64,000 nt of DNA from Rotaria socialis (taxonomy: Eukaryota; Rotifera; Eurotatoria; Philodinida; Philodinidae), in NCBI GenBank assembly GCA_905331475.1, contig CAJNYU010004517.1, forward strand, positions 186,001-250,000, in the 5' to 3' direction. Position numbers and translations under genes: made by a program. The notes under the pieces are model-generated. The model saw nothing but the letters and a program-made list of their open reading frames with translations. It was not told the DNA's origin and searched no databases. Positions 1-11,811 of the stretch are shown here, piece after piece; the stretch's first letter is position 1, and every line of letters begins with the position of its first letter.

Positions 1-1902
1 ATCGAAAATATCGGTTCTTTTTATTATTTAATTTGAAATTAAAACATACAACACTCATTTAGCCGATCAAGAATCACTGGTTCCCTTAAAATATTACTTA
101 AAAAAATAGTCGAAATAGTTTTTCGAAATTTAAAACAAGTTTTCTTGTTTACTCAATAGCAATATTTCTTTTAATTCATAACGATGTTTTCTAATTGATT
201 CGATCATCAATATCTATTCTTGCACAAAAATAGCTACTCTCTATGTAAAATTACTATTCTTAATGATATTGATTGATATTTTGGCTATAAAGGCGCAACA
301 GTAGCCAGTGATTACAAATAAAAACACTCCAGTCATCGGGTTATTTACACGAAAGGCGTGGTTCCCTAGTTGAATTTCTCTTGCGAAAAAAGGTGTCTAG
401 TTAAAATACGTATTGAAACCGTGACGTCTCTCATTTTGACATCAAACAAGCTACCATTTGTTTCTTTCTAGCATTGAAGGTACTTTTGTATATTTACTAA
501 ATGATCATCAGAGTCTGTTATATGTGGTAAAACATATTTTTTAAATATAAAAACAACAATATCAACTATCTCAAAATAATTTCTAATGAGATTTGAATTA
601 GACTACAGCACAACTATAGGATTTCAAGTCAATGATTCGAACAAAAATATTCTACACTAATCTGAAAATTATATTTGATATTTAGATTAATCATCTAGCA
701 TTGATTGGCAAATATATTACCTTTCAAAAAACAAAAAACAAGCATTTGATCAAGGCATCTCGGTAATTTTCGTAGCTTATTCAGCATTCATCGATGAGAT
801 AAAAATTAGTGAGATGAACACTTCTCCTCTTTCCCACCCATTCAGAAAAGCAATCGAAGTTTGAGAGCATTGGATCGTAATGAGAACGTTTCTTTTTAAA
901 TCTTTTTCAATATAACTTCAGAAATTTTGTAAGACTTATCGATGACGTGCTATGGAGTCATGTTTGGGACTAAATTCAAAAAGTAAAATAAAGTGCAAAA
1001 TAACCATTTTAGCGTGGTTCAAATACATAGACAAAAATTGAGCAGCTCAACAACAAAATTATAAAATACATACAGCAATATCTAGAACAATTTTTTAAGG
1101 GCTCTTGTCCTAGAGGTATTACATAGAGTTCTACCTCGAGGATCTTACTATAGAAATAAATCACTTGTAGAAAATATATCCTAATGAATGTCATTTTTTG
1201 AGAAAATTATACGTTCTATGGTTATTGTTGCAGTCAAACGAAGATAAATAAGACTTGTACTAAATGTCCGTCTCATTATCAAAAATACTCAAATACTAAA
1301 AGGAACATCCTCTTGGAAAAAATCGAGTACAATCATATCATTTGTCTATGAATCTGTCAATGAGATTGTATTGATTTAAATCCTATGCTCATATTTCTTG
1401 GCATGCCATTTACAATTTCTAAAATATAAGTCTAATTCAGAAGGAAATCGAAATTCTGCTGTTGACTCAATATTTCATACCTTATGTTACCCATGTTAAC
1501 GAATCGAAAATAATCAAAAAGCTTTTTTTTTATATTAACATGTTTGGCCTATGCATTTATATTTCAAAATGTTGATGTCGTTATCATTAATATCTATATT
1601 TTTCGTCGTGTACTGCATTCAATATTAATAGTATCTCTAAATAACGACCTTCATTCACCTGTCAGTTTGTCATGTCTTTTCCTTTCCTTATTGATATTTT
1701 TTTATCGAGTATATGCTTCGATAATTATACTTAGTCGATTGGTAAAATTATGTTCGTAAAACAAATGAAGTAAAAATACGAAGTATTTAGTTTGCAAGTA
1801 ACATGCATAATTATAACGAATAGCGTACTTAGATTTTCAATTTATTGAAGTTTATTATTGTATAAATTATTTTTTTCCCCTTTTAAGATTGATACGTACA
1901 AA
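1..1902. other. Non-coding stretch, no gene recognised
   Basis: AT-rich sequence with only short open frames of random appearance. I see no conserved protein motif, RNA gene or clear repeat here. The last part is probably the promoter and 5' UTR of the gene starting at 1903. A pyrimidine run followed by AAG ends at about 1888, fourteen bases before that ATG, and could be a 5' splice-acceptor site (cis intron or spliced leader). Confidence 0.5.
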
Positions 1903-3669
1903 ATGGAGCAAATACGTTGGAATGAAAAATGTATTGAATTTCGAAATCTAGTTGATAATTCGACTATAAAAAAACCAACACTCGGTAGATGATCATGTTT
2001 ATAATAAAAAGTAAAATGTTAATCTTTTTTTCTCTCAGTTCAAATTGGAAATCAAGCAACTGTAGTTGGTATTAAAATAAGTGGACAATTTATTGTAGCA
2101 TCCCCATGCAGATCTTCTAATGATCAATTTATACCTATGGAACAAGAATTGATTTTATCAAGCAAACATCTAGGTTTTTCTATTTCCTTCTAAAATTGAT
2201 ATTTTAATCTAAAACTATTGTTTTATTTTACTATATTAGGCACATGGAAAGTTATATATAAAGGAACATTGAAAAAAAGAAGCTATATTCATCGTTTAAC
2301 GACAACCGATATTGAACGAATCTATATACTAGATGCCGAAAAAGAACGTTCAAAACTTCGTTCATATATTTGTATGAAGTCTATAGAAGCGTTTGATCTT
2401 ACGACTCACAATGAAGGTAAGCGAACATTGATTTTTAATTATTTTAATCATAGTAGTTTTTCTTTTTCTCTGTCGTTTTAAGAAGATATAACTGTTGCTG
2501 ATGGACAACGAATCGATCGGAAAATGAAACGAATCGAAGAAAATGTTGAATTTGAAGTGTATGACATCGGTGAAGTTGAATATACACCCAGAGAAGGTGA
2601 ACGAACATCGCAAGATTATGTAGCAGCACCAAAAATCAAAACACGTAAATTTCCATTTCTCATGTCGTCTGGTAAAGATAGAGAATTATTAATACGTAAT
2701 CGTCTTCTACGTACATTATATTGTGTAACCAAAAATGAAACTCATCAACGTCGTTTTCTTCTTGAAGTCAATGAACAACCATGTGATATACGTCCAATTG
2801 CTTCGACAGGATCAACAGAACTACGTTATCTACAAAGTACACAGAATCTATTTAATTACATATTAAGTTATGATAATACTATTCCTCTTTGTGTCAAATT
2901 AATTCGAGGTAGATTGATTCACTTGAAAAAATATTAGAAGACAATTTTGGCTTTTTTAGGTGAATTACCAGTTAAGGCAGCTGACGTGGGTGATTATTTG
3001 ATATTTCGGAGAGTTTTAACTGGCGATCATGTTCCTCTATGTCGTGTTAGAGATCTTAAAATATCACTTGCTAGTCCAGATCTTCCTCTTAGGCTCAAAT
3101 TACCCATCGATGAAAATAGATGGCATTCAATACCTGAAGTTCATTCAGCTGAACTTGTCTGTATGCAACTATCTTTGGCATTATTCTCTCGATTCGAATC
3201 AGAAGTTTATGTTAGAATTGAAGGTGAATCCTCTGTAGCTATTGATGTGAAATCAAATAATAATCGAAAGTCATTGCATTCACACAAATCAGTTGATTTT
3301 GTTGAAAAACAAGTTGGTGAATGGGAAGTCGCTTCTCATGATCAAATACCAACATCTAAATCTCAAAATAGTTTTAATTGTGCAGAGCCAAGATATATAG
3401 AAGTTGTTTCCGCTGCTGATAAAACTATGGCACTTCAACAAGCAACAAAAATGTTAGGAGCAAAATCATCTATGCATCCTGTTTCGGATATGCTTTATCG
3501 TGATCATGACAGACGATTAAGAGAAAACGATGTTCAATGTGAACAAGAACATTCAAAATCACCAGCTGGAAGATCGAATCCAAGTCAACGAAAGACGACA
3601 AGAGACAAATCTAAAACGTCATCACTACAATTGTTATCGTCTACTACTTATCAGAGTACAAAAAAATAA
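1903..3669 (+). CDS. CABIT-domain-like protein (GAREM/THEMIS-like), 5 exons
   Basis: Exons 1903-1984, 2039-2173, 2240-2416, 2483-2908 and 2960-3669 join in frame to give 509 residues; the four introns are 51-66 bp. The fold call rests on resemblance to the CABIT module of GAREM/THEMIS signalling adaptors. An early segment has the feel of the CABIT start (VVGIKISGQFIVASP). A central block has a Cys-Val-Thr-Lys-Asn-Glu-Thr turn, a stretch ending in LPV, and then GDYLIFRRVLTGDHVPLCRV, matching the order seen in GAREM. The last ~150 residues are polar, rich in Lys, Ser and Asn, and likely disordered. Known CABIT proteins act as adaptors downstream of receptor tyrosine kinases or the T-cell receptor. 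I see no SH2, SH3 or SAM domain here, so partners cannot be named. Exon 4 has a NAGNAG acceptor (2481-2485) that could add or drop one Glu. The exon structure is solid; the family call is moderate. Confidence 0.6.
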
Positions 3670-4263
3670 AAAATAAACATAGCATTAGCTACACAAGGAC
3701 ACCAAACAAAGGAATCGAACAATTTTCAAGAAGTTCGTTTTTTCATTGTTTTTGTAAAAATACATTTTCGCTGATCAAATACTATTACTCGCATCGATAC
3801 TTGCAATCAAACATATTTTAAAATACAACAAACGTTTAAATGAAAAAAAAGCAAAAAAAATAAGAGAGGGCCTTTGTGTAAACATTATAGCAACTGCTTA
3901 TGGACCCTTGACATATGCCCAGAAATTTCAAAAAAGCAAACAGACAAAGTAAAATTGTTACTGAGACGGTAAAAATTGAATATAAACTTTTCGAAGGTTA
4001 GAATGAAACCAATAACTTCCTAGCTTTTAGTTGTTTTTAAGAAGAATTCCCATTCAATTATGACTTTTCAAACACGTCGTCAATAAAAATAAAAAATTTG
4101 CAAACTATATGTCTGTTGCAAAGAAAAATGTTATATACTTTTTCGGTGTCTTTGTTGTGTCTTATATATTATTTTTTTTGCAATATTATAGATAAGCATT
4201 TATAGATCATTCGATAATTTAACAACGTGATCCTTCTTATCGTAATCTATTAGAATTTTCAAT
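3670..4263. other. Intergenic spacer between the CABIT-like and Tubby genes
   Basis: About 590 bp, AT-rich. An AATAAA-type polyadenylation signal overlaps and follows the stop codon of the upstream gene at about 3665-3677. Nothing else recognisable is present; the distal part presumably carries the promoter of the Tubby gene. Confidence 0.5.
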
Positions 4264-6293
4264 ATGCCTCGTCCTATCATACCAAATCCTTGGCAGTAAG
4301 TCAACCTAAATTTTCAATTAAATCGACATATAACATGATTAGTTTTACTTGATCTATTAAAGAATCGGTGATTCAGATAGCGATGGGGAAATTAATAACG
4401 GATACGATGCATTCATGTCGTTGCCACCAAAACCAACAAAATCAAACGTAGATTGAAGACAAATATACATATATGCATATTCTCACTTCTCTCTCCCCCC
4501 CTTCACTTTTAGACTTTAGCACGAAGAAGTGAACCAATACTTCCTGATTGGCATCCAATAGACGATGAGATAAAAAATAAAGGTATGATCATAAAAATAA
4601 ACGACCATTATCGTATTTCATATCACACGAACATATAGGAAAATTTGGCATCACGAAGACAACGCCATTGTTTGAGAAAGGACCATCATCTCATAAACCA
4701 GTTTTCTCGGGATTCAGAGATTTAAAACAATCATTACCATCATCTCATACAAACTTACGGTCAATGTCAGAACATAAAACGGTAATTATCAAACTTTTCA
4801 AATTCACAACTAACTATTTTCCTTAAAATATTCAGCCGTTACCTCTCCCTACACTGTCAAGTTTGGATCCGATTTCATCTATCGAACAAGATTTAACAAA
4901 ATTTATTTACATGAACATACCAGAAGATCATTCATCATTTATTCATTGTACTCTTCGACGTGATAAAACTGGTATACAAAAAGGATTTTTCCCAACATTC
5001 TATTTATATATTCATCGTCCTGATAATGGAAAAAAGGTTTGGCATTAAAAATAAGAAAACAAATAAATATATTAATTTCTTCTTTATTTTTTCAGATTTT
5101 TCTCTTAGCAGCACGAAAAGTACCTAAAATAAGTAGTCTAGCCGAATATTTAATTACAACTGATATTGAAACCCTATCTGAAAAATCAGGTGGTAATGGA
5201 TGCGTTGGAAAATTACGAGAAAATAATTTGAAAGGTACGGCCTATACATTGTATGACAATGGTAAAAGTCCCAACAAAGTAAAGAAGTCCAATGCTAACA
5301 AGAAACACGGTTTACGGCGTGAACTAATATCTGTATTCTATGTAAATATGAAAATGTTAATATTTTATTCACAAAAATTTAGCATTCGATTTATCGAGTT
5401 AAAAACTCTCAATTTCAAGCTAGTGTATCTCTATGTTAAAATCGTTTAGACATGAATTTTTACTTGGATAACGAAATTCATTGTTGATTCACAAAAATAT
5501 TGTTCGTTGAAATTTAATTTACTTTTGGAAAAAAAAAAGTCGTCAGTATTATATATTGTCCTGATATGTTAGAGTGTACTGTAGCTTTGCGTCATTTTTC
5601 CGAAAGAGCATTATTATATGAGAACGAGATTAATCATAGATATCTATTATTTTAATTCACTCGAATCAGAAATTTTCAGAAATTGTTTTTAATATTTTCT
5701 AGAATACGAATCTTTTTGGTCTCAAAGGTCCAAGACAAATCAATGCTGTAATACCTGAAATCGGTTATGATATTCAACCAACAAAGGTATATTGTACATA
5801 TTATTTTCTTCATATAAATAGAAATTTTCTCCTATAAATATTAGTATGAGGATACAATTCTTGATCTATGGCGAGATAGACGACTCAGTTATTTGATTCA
5901 ATTACGAAATCGAGAACCAACGCCTAACGAGGGTAAAAAATACAATCTTGCGTATTTTTAACTTACACATTTTGTTTTTCGTTTACCAAGGAAAAAAAGG
6001 TCATACACTTCAATTCATTGGTTATGATGAAATTCAATCATCAGTTAAAAACTTTCAAATAATTGTGGAAAATAAAGATCGTATGTTATATATATATATA
6101 TGTATATATATTGAATTAAACTTTTTAATTTACTTTTTATTCTTAACAATATATAGATGAAGAACAGATTGTTATGCAATTCGGTCGTACGGGAGATAAT
6201 ACATTCCTGCTAGATTATCGTTATCCTCTTTCAGCTATTCAAGCGTTTGGTATTGCACTGAGTGCATTCGATAGTGGAATATCACGAGAATGA
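4264..6293 (+). CDS. Tubby-like protein (TUB/TULP family), 10 exons
   Basis: Exons 4264-4295, 4363-4447, 4513-4582, 4639-4781, 4836-5036, 5096-5341, 5703-5786, 5845-5932, 5991-6080 and 6157-6293 splice in frame to 391 residues. The Tubby barrel covers about residue 130 to the end. It shows the early [12 protein letters not shown] strand, then [19 protein letters not shown], the [15 protein letters not shown] segment and the family's hallmark C-terminus around [20 protein letters not shown] and [12 protein letters not shown]. Tubby domains bind phosphoinositides at the plasma membrane; in animals TUB/TULP3 bring receptors into cilia together with IFT-A. The N-terminal ~130 residues are short, polar and unlike any motif I know, so I cannot tell TUB from TULP3. 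The start at 4264 is the first ATG giving an open frame into the first intron (GTAAGT). Confidence 0.93.
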
Positions 6294-7925
6294 ACAAGCA
6301 ATCTTCTATTTTATAATTACAAATCAGTATTTCAAGTGTTAAAATCAAACTCATTTTTTTTTCAACTTGATGTATAGATTGGTTTTGTTTCGTTTTACCA
6401 CTTACATTGCCGAGGAACTACACTGATAAAAAACAAATTTGATTTATTTGCAGATGCTCTACGAAAAAGATAAGTAATGAAGAGTGAATTTATACTTCAT
6501 CTTTTTGGCTAGAATTAAAAGAGAAGTCTAATTATTTATAGGAGATAGTATTATATTTAGGCTTGGAAACGCGGAAATGATATATACTTACATATTTGAT
6601 TAGAAAGAAAAACTTAATTGTTCATCATAATGATAGTAGACTTAAAACTGCTCTAGGAACGACTCTTCTGAATGTGGATAAAAGGTTAAATACTTACCTA
6701 ATTCAATGGAAATTACAATTCAAATAATAATAATAGTATTAATGATGAAAAATTCTATTGAATTGTAACGGAAAATAAAGCAATCAAAATGGGGCCTAAG
6801 AATGAAAGTTGAACTTCATAATTCATCAAGATATAAGACATGGAAAAGAGAACACTTTAGTATAGACATACATTTATAAGGGTATTTAACGAGAATATAT
6901 CGTATGTGATACTGTAACTAATTGATCAATGAATTTGTCATAATGTATATTTAAATTGAACACTCAAATGTTCTCAATGATGCTTAGTCTAGAATTGTTC
7001 TAATAAACGAATTAGAATATTTCGAAATCGATACTCCATGACATGTTTTTGAAGTTTTTTGAATCCGAACGTTGTTATCATTTCGCACCTAAAATCACGA
7101 GGACCCATCAAAGGAAAACATATTTACTTCTATATTAATATTCAATTTATATGAAGAAAAAAAATAAGCGCTACGATTGTATGATATAATGTACAATTAA
7201 CGATTGATACAATTTTTGTGATGAGTTGTATCATTAGCACATACATATATGATGATTTTTATAGATATCATATAGATGTTTTTCTCTTATCAATGGTTAT
7301 TAATAGAAGAAATTATTGATTATGCTGCTTTGATAGCTAAAAAAAAATAAAAACAGCTTCAAATAATGTGTGCTCGTAATAGAACGGGTTACCTACAGAG
7401 GTGCTATATTCAATTATGATTGTAATGTAGCTCCCTCTTTCGTGGACGCATTTTTTGTATAAAAAAAAAACATTTTCTCCAATGAACAAAGAAAAAAAAC
7501 GAAATAAAAGAAATACATAAATGAATCAATACTAACATGTTTGTCTTTACTGTGTTGTTTATCGAATGATAGTGTTTTTTTTGGTCGCTATTGACGTTCA
7601 AAAACATCATTCATCTTGAATAATTACGAATGATCTGGGTTTCTTTATTTATTACATCATATCAATCCGTTTACTAGTCCTGCTTTTTTCTTTCTATATT
7701 AAATCGATGAATATTGATTGAAATCATTTTGACACACATATGTATATGTATATAGATACGCTCAATAAGATCTTATCGACCGTAGACTCTCCATGAGAGA
7801 TAGAGAGAGAGAGAGAAAGGGAAAAAGAGAAAAAAGAGAGACATGTCAGCATGTATATATCTTTAATCATACAATATTTTACTTTCGAACGGATGAGTGA
7901 AACATATATCAATCATTTATTTTAG
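6294..7925. other. Intergenic spacer between the Tubby and EB1 genes
   Basis: About 1.6 kb, AT-rich, with no coding potential I can support. It contains a purine-rich GA tract at about 7797-7840. A TTTTATTTTAG sequence ends immediately before the EB1 start codon and looks like a splice acceptor. Confidence 0.5.
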
Positions 7926-10900
7926 ATGGCCGCGATCAATGTATATCATACGAGCGTAACAACAGACAATCTTAGTCGTAATGATATTCTACAATGGATA
8001 AATACAGCACTCGATGCTAATTACATAAAAATTGAAGATCTTTGTACCGGTAGGTGAAATTTAATTCTTTTTTTAATATTCAAAACTACATTGAGTGTGC
8101 TAAATTTTATTTTGATTAGGTGCTGCATATTGTCAATTTATGGAAATGATGTTTCCAGGTAAAATTGAAGCTCATATGCATGTATAGATCTAACACTTAG
8201 TAAATACTTACGAAAATTTTATTCTAGGTGCTATAGGTACACGTTCAAAACGGGTCAAATGGAATACAAAACTTGAGCATGAATTTATTAATAATTTTAA
8301 AGTATTACAAGAATATTTTAAAGCACTTTCCGTAGAAAAGGTAGAGATTTAATTTAATAGATATGATCACATACGCATACATATGATTAATCTCTCTCTT
8401 TTTCTCTTTGGTGATTGATTGATACACGCTACTCGTAGCTTTAGTGTTTAGACAGAAGAAAAATTGTTTTTTTTGATTTTTTTCTAGGTTCATTACAAAT
8501 AAAAAGAGTGAAATTCAATGCCAAATTAGAACATGAAAATATACAAAATTTTAAAATTTTACAAAATGCATTTCGTGCTGTACAAGTAGATAAGGTGTGC
8601 ATGAGAAAGACAAAAAGAGAGATTGTTATACATGTGTTTGCCTGTGATTCTATTCTAAAGGAGAAGAAAAAAAACAGTCATTTTTTTCATAATGTTTATT
8701 ATATAGATTGTACCAGTCGAAAAATTGGTAAAAGGAAAATTTCAAGATAATTTTGAATTCGTTCAATGGTTTAAAAAATTCTTTGATGCTAACTATACGG
8801 ATGCTCATGATTATGACCCGGTAGCTGCTCGTGATGGACAGTAAGTCTTTGTTATTCTCATATCAGATAGTCGAAAATAGGAGCAACTTATTTGTTTTTA
8901 ATTTAGACCATTGGGAAGTGGTGGAAAAGCACTCGGTCCAGGAGCAGGAGGTAGTTCTTCAGGTGCTCGTGTAGTACCTGCTGCTCGACCAGCACCACCA
9001 AAAGTTGTTCCTCAACCAATAGCACGACCAACAACTACCAGTAAATTTATTTCAACAAATTGTTATTTTCTCTATAATAAGAATTTTTATTTTATTAGCA
9101 AAACCTATCCAACAACAACAACCAAAGATTACACCAGTAGCTCATCGAGTACCAGTACCAGCACCAGCACCAGCACCAGCACCTGTACACCATGCAACTA
9201 CTGTTATTGGTAATGGTCATCATCAAAATGCACGATTACAACAAGAAGTAAGCTTATACTGATTTGAATAGTATAGTTGTTAGTGTAAAAGATTTTATTA
9301 GATTGATAATTTACAAGATCTTATTCAACAACATGCAGGACAAATAGCTGGTTTAGAAAAAGAGCGGGATTTCTATTATCAAAAATTACGTGATGTCGAA
9401 ATGATTTGCCAAGAGCCAGACTATGAATCATCACCAGCAGTACAAAAAGTTCTTGAAATACTTTATGCTACAGAAGTAAGTAAAAGATATTTCAATAAAA
9501 TGCTTCTTGCTTTGAGTCGATAATATATATGCTCGAGTTCTCTGGGGAAATCAGGATCAAAATTTTCAAAATTCATTTTGTTTTTGTTCCTTCCCAGTCA
9601 TCTTTCATTGCACAATGATGATTTTTTTATCACTACTTGTTCAAAGTGTCCTCTGTCGAATCACGAAATAATCATTAAAAAATATTATACCGGTAAAAGG
9701 TATCAGTCAAAATGGTAAAAGTAGCGTGGGACTGATCCGAATTACCTCATGTGGGGTAATTCAGATCACTACAGCTATTTTCGCTGGTAATCATTTTTGA
9801 AACCTCTATCGTGTCTACAATGCAAAATCGATGACTGAGCCCTGAAGAAAAGTTGTTCATCTTGGTCTTCTCCATCTGATACTGCAAAAAAATTATTTCA
9901 TACCACCAATAAAGTTTTAGACTAATTAATGTATGTACACAAAAAATCGTTTACTTTTCTGATGTACCCCGTCTGCCTTTCATTAAGTACTCTGATTAAA
10001 GAAAAGATTGTAGAAAAAATAGGTCGAGTAGCTCTAACGCAGAAATGTTTGAACTACAAAATGGTATGTAGAAATCAACGAAAAAAAAAACTGGTCACTA
10101 CTTGATATATTGAGAAAACTAACCAGTATACATAGGTTTCTTATATTTCTGGCACGTATTCAGCATTTAACGATGAAAAAAATGTTATTCGGAGAAAAAC
10201 TACTACGACATTCCGAATCAACATTCAAAACTGAGTACATATACGTATATTTCAAATCTTTTTGTAGAACTTTTTTTCATCGAAAAATTGAGTCCTCGTA
10301 CCCTCAGGGTTCAAGAACTTCGAAACAACTGTTGTAAGGTATATCTAACGTGACCTTTGAATCATTATGATATTTTAAACCTTGCACATGTTATATCTAC
10401 TATTTAGAAAAGCTTTTGATCACATTCGATTTTTTCTTGATTCTGGGAGGTACCCGGACTGAATTTTTTTATGGAAAATAAACGTTTTACAAAACCATTT
10501 GAAATATATATATTTGCACTCAGTTTTGCATGGTGATTCGGAATATCGTATTATTTTTTCTCCGAATAACATTTGTTTGACTGTTAAATGCTGAATACGT
10601 GTCAGAAATATAAAAAATCGACGTGTATGCGTTAGTTCTCACCATATTTCAAGTAGTGACCAACGTTTTCCGTTGATATTTTCATACCACCTTGCAGCCC
10701 AAACATTTCTATGTCAGTGATACTCAAAGTATGTCTTCTCGAACCTTTTCTTTAGTTGGGATGCTTAAGGGAAGACAGGTGGGTGTATGAAAAGAGTGCA
10801 CATTTTTTGTGTAAATCCATTAATTGGTCTCAAACTTTATCGGTTGCATGAAGTAATGCTTCTTCTGTAGGATGAAATGGAGGAAAGCGAGACGAACAAC

Positions 10901-11811
10901 TTTTCTTCAGAGCTCAGTCATCGATTTTGCATTATAGAAACGGTAGAAATTTCAAAAGTGATTACTAGCGAAAATAGCTGGATTGGCCTGAGTTACCCCA
11001 GATAGATTTTCAATTGATTGATAGAGGTGTCCTTGTTGTGAGTATTATATTACAACTGTCGCTTCAACCGTCGAGATGATTTCAGGTCCCATAGAGGACA
11101 CTTAGGGCTATCGAATGGTATATTTGCTTTTTACAACTTCGAATAAGAAAAAGGAGTTAGAAGATTGGGAAAATGAGCCCAGCCATTTTTGTTGTAGTGA
11201 TCAGAATTATCCCGCATAAATTCATAGAGTGGTCTGAATTACCCCACATGAGGTAATTCCGATCAGCTTCACGCTAGTTTTACCATTTTGACTGATGCTT
11301 TTTACCGGTATAATATTTTTCGACGATTCTTTCGTGAATCGACAGAGCACACTTTGAACTAGTAGTGTTAAGAAAGTCATCATTGTGCAATGCAAAATGA
11401 TTGAAAAGGAACAAAAACAAAATGAATTTTCAAAATTTTGATCCGAATTACCTCAGAGGACTCGATGTCCTCTATTATCGATATATTTAAAGGAAAGCTT
11501 TCAGATTCCCGATGAAAACGAACATCAAGAAAATATTGTAGAAGAATTTTAAGAAAAGAGGGGTGTGCTTGAAAAAATGTTTGTTTGTACATGTGTGGGT
11601 ATTTGTCACTGTCTTTCTATTTATTGGTTACATAGTTTTCTGTAAATCTACGTGAATGAGTACCTATTTACTAAGATAATTTTCTTTATAGGATGGTTTT
11701 GCACAACCTGATCCTGAAATTGGTAATGGTGATTTAGATCATGAAAATGGCGTTATTATTGATAATGGTAATGGTTCTAATTCAGTCGGTCTTGATGACG
11801 AGACATATTAA
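7926..11811 (+). CDS. EB1-family microtubule plus-end binding protein (MAPRE), 8 exons plus one alternative
   Basis: Exons 7926-8049, 8120-8158, then either 8228-8340 (3a) or 8488-8594 (3b), then 8707-8840, 8907-9040, 9099-9247, 9302-9475 and 11692-11811. The product is 328 residues with 3a and 326 with 3b. Residues ~1-130 form the calponin-homology domain that reads growing microtubule ends ([20 protein letters not shown], then YDPVAAR). A Pro/Ala/Gln-rich linker follows, with a CCAGCA-type microsatellite coding Pro-Ala repeats. Next comes the EB homology coiled-coil dimer domain ([19 protein letters not shown] and VLEILYATE). The acidic tail ends Asp-Asp-Glu-Thr-Tyr, a variant of the family's terminal EEY/F that CAP-Gly proteins bind. 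EB proteins recruit SxIP and CAP-Gly partners to plus ends and to cilium bases. The start codon directly follows a splice-acceptor-like TTTTAG. The last intron (9476-11691) is unusually long because it holds a foldback element. Confidence 0.95.
8228..8340 (+). other. EB1 alternative CH-domain exon 3a
   Basis: The first of two tandem homologous exons. It starts in phase 1 after a TTCTAG acceptor and ends in phase 0 before GTAGAG. It encodes a version reading [20 protein letters not shown] followed by a segment ending SVEK. Relative to typical EB1 it carries Trp instead of Phe after KRVK, and other changes in the helix. It is the more divergent of the two copies. Confidence 0.85.
8488..8594 (+). 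other. EB1 alternative CH-domain exon 3b
   Basis: The second of the tandem pair, two codons shorter than 3a. It has the same entry phase (1) and exit phase (0), bounded by TTTTTCTAG and GTGTGC. It encodes [20 protein letters not shown] and ends QVDK, close to the canonical animal EB1 sequence. Joining 3a directly to 3b shifts the frame and meets TAA after four codons. Skipping both also shifts the frame. The exons can therefore only be used one at a time. Confidence 0.88.
9518..11486. mobile_element. Long foldback (inverted-repeat) element in the last EB1 intron
   Basis: Left arm about 9518-10320, loop about 10321-10433, right arm about 10434-11486. The arms are reverse complements over most of their length, for example TATTATACCGGTAAAA near 9685 and TTTTACCGGTATAATA near 11298, and the segments around 10270-10318 and 10435-10475. 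The right arm carries roughly 200 bp extra near 10985-11200. A motif close to GATCCGAATTACCTC recurs several times in both orientations near the ends. No transposase frame is visible, so it would be non-autonomous. I could not define a target-site duplication. Confidence 0.75.
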
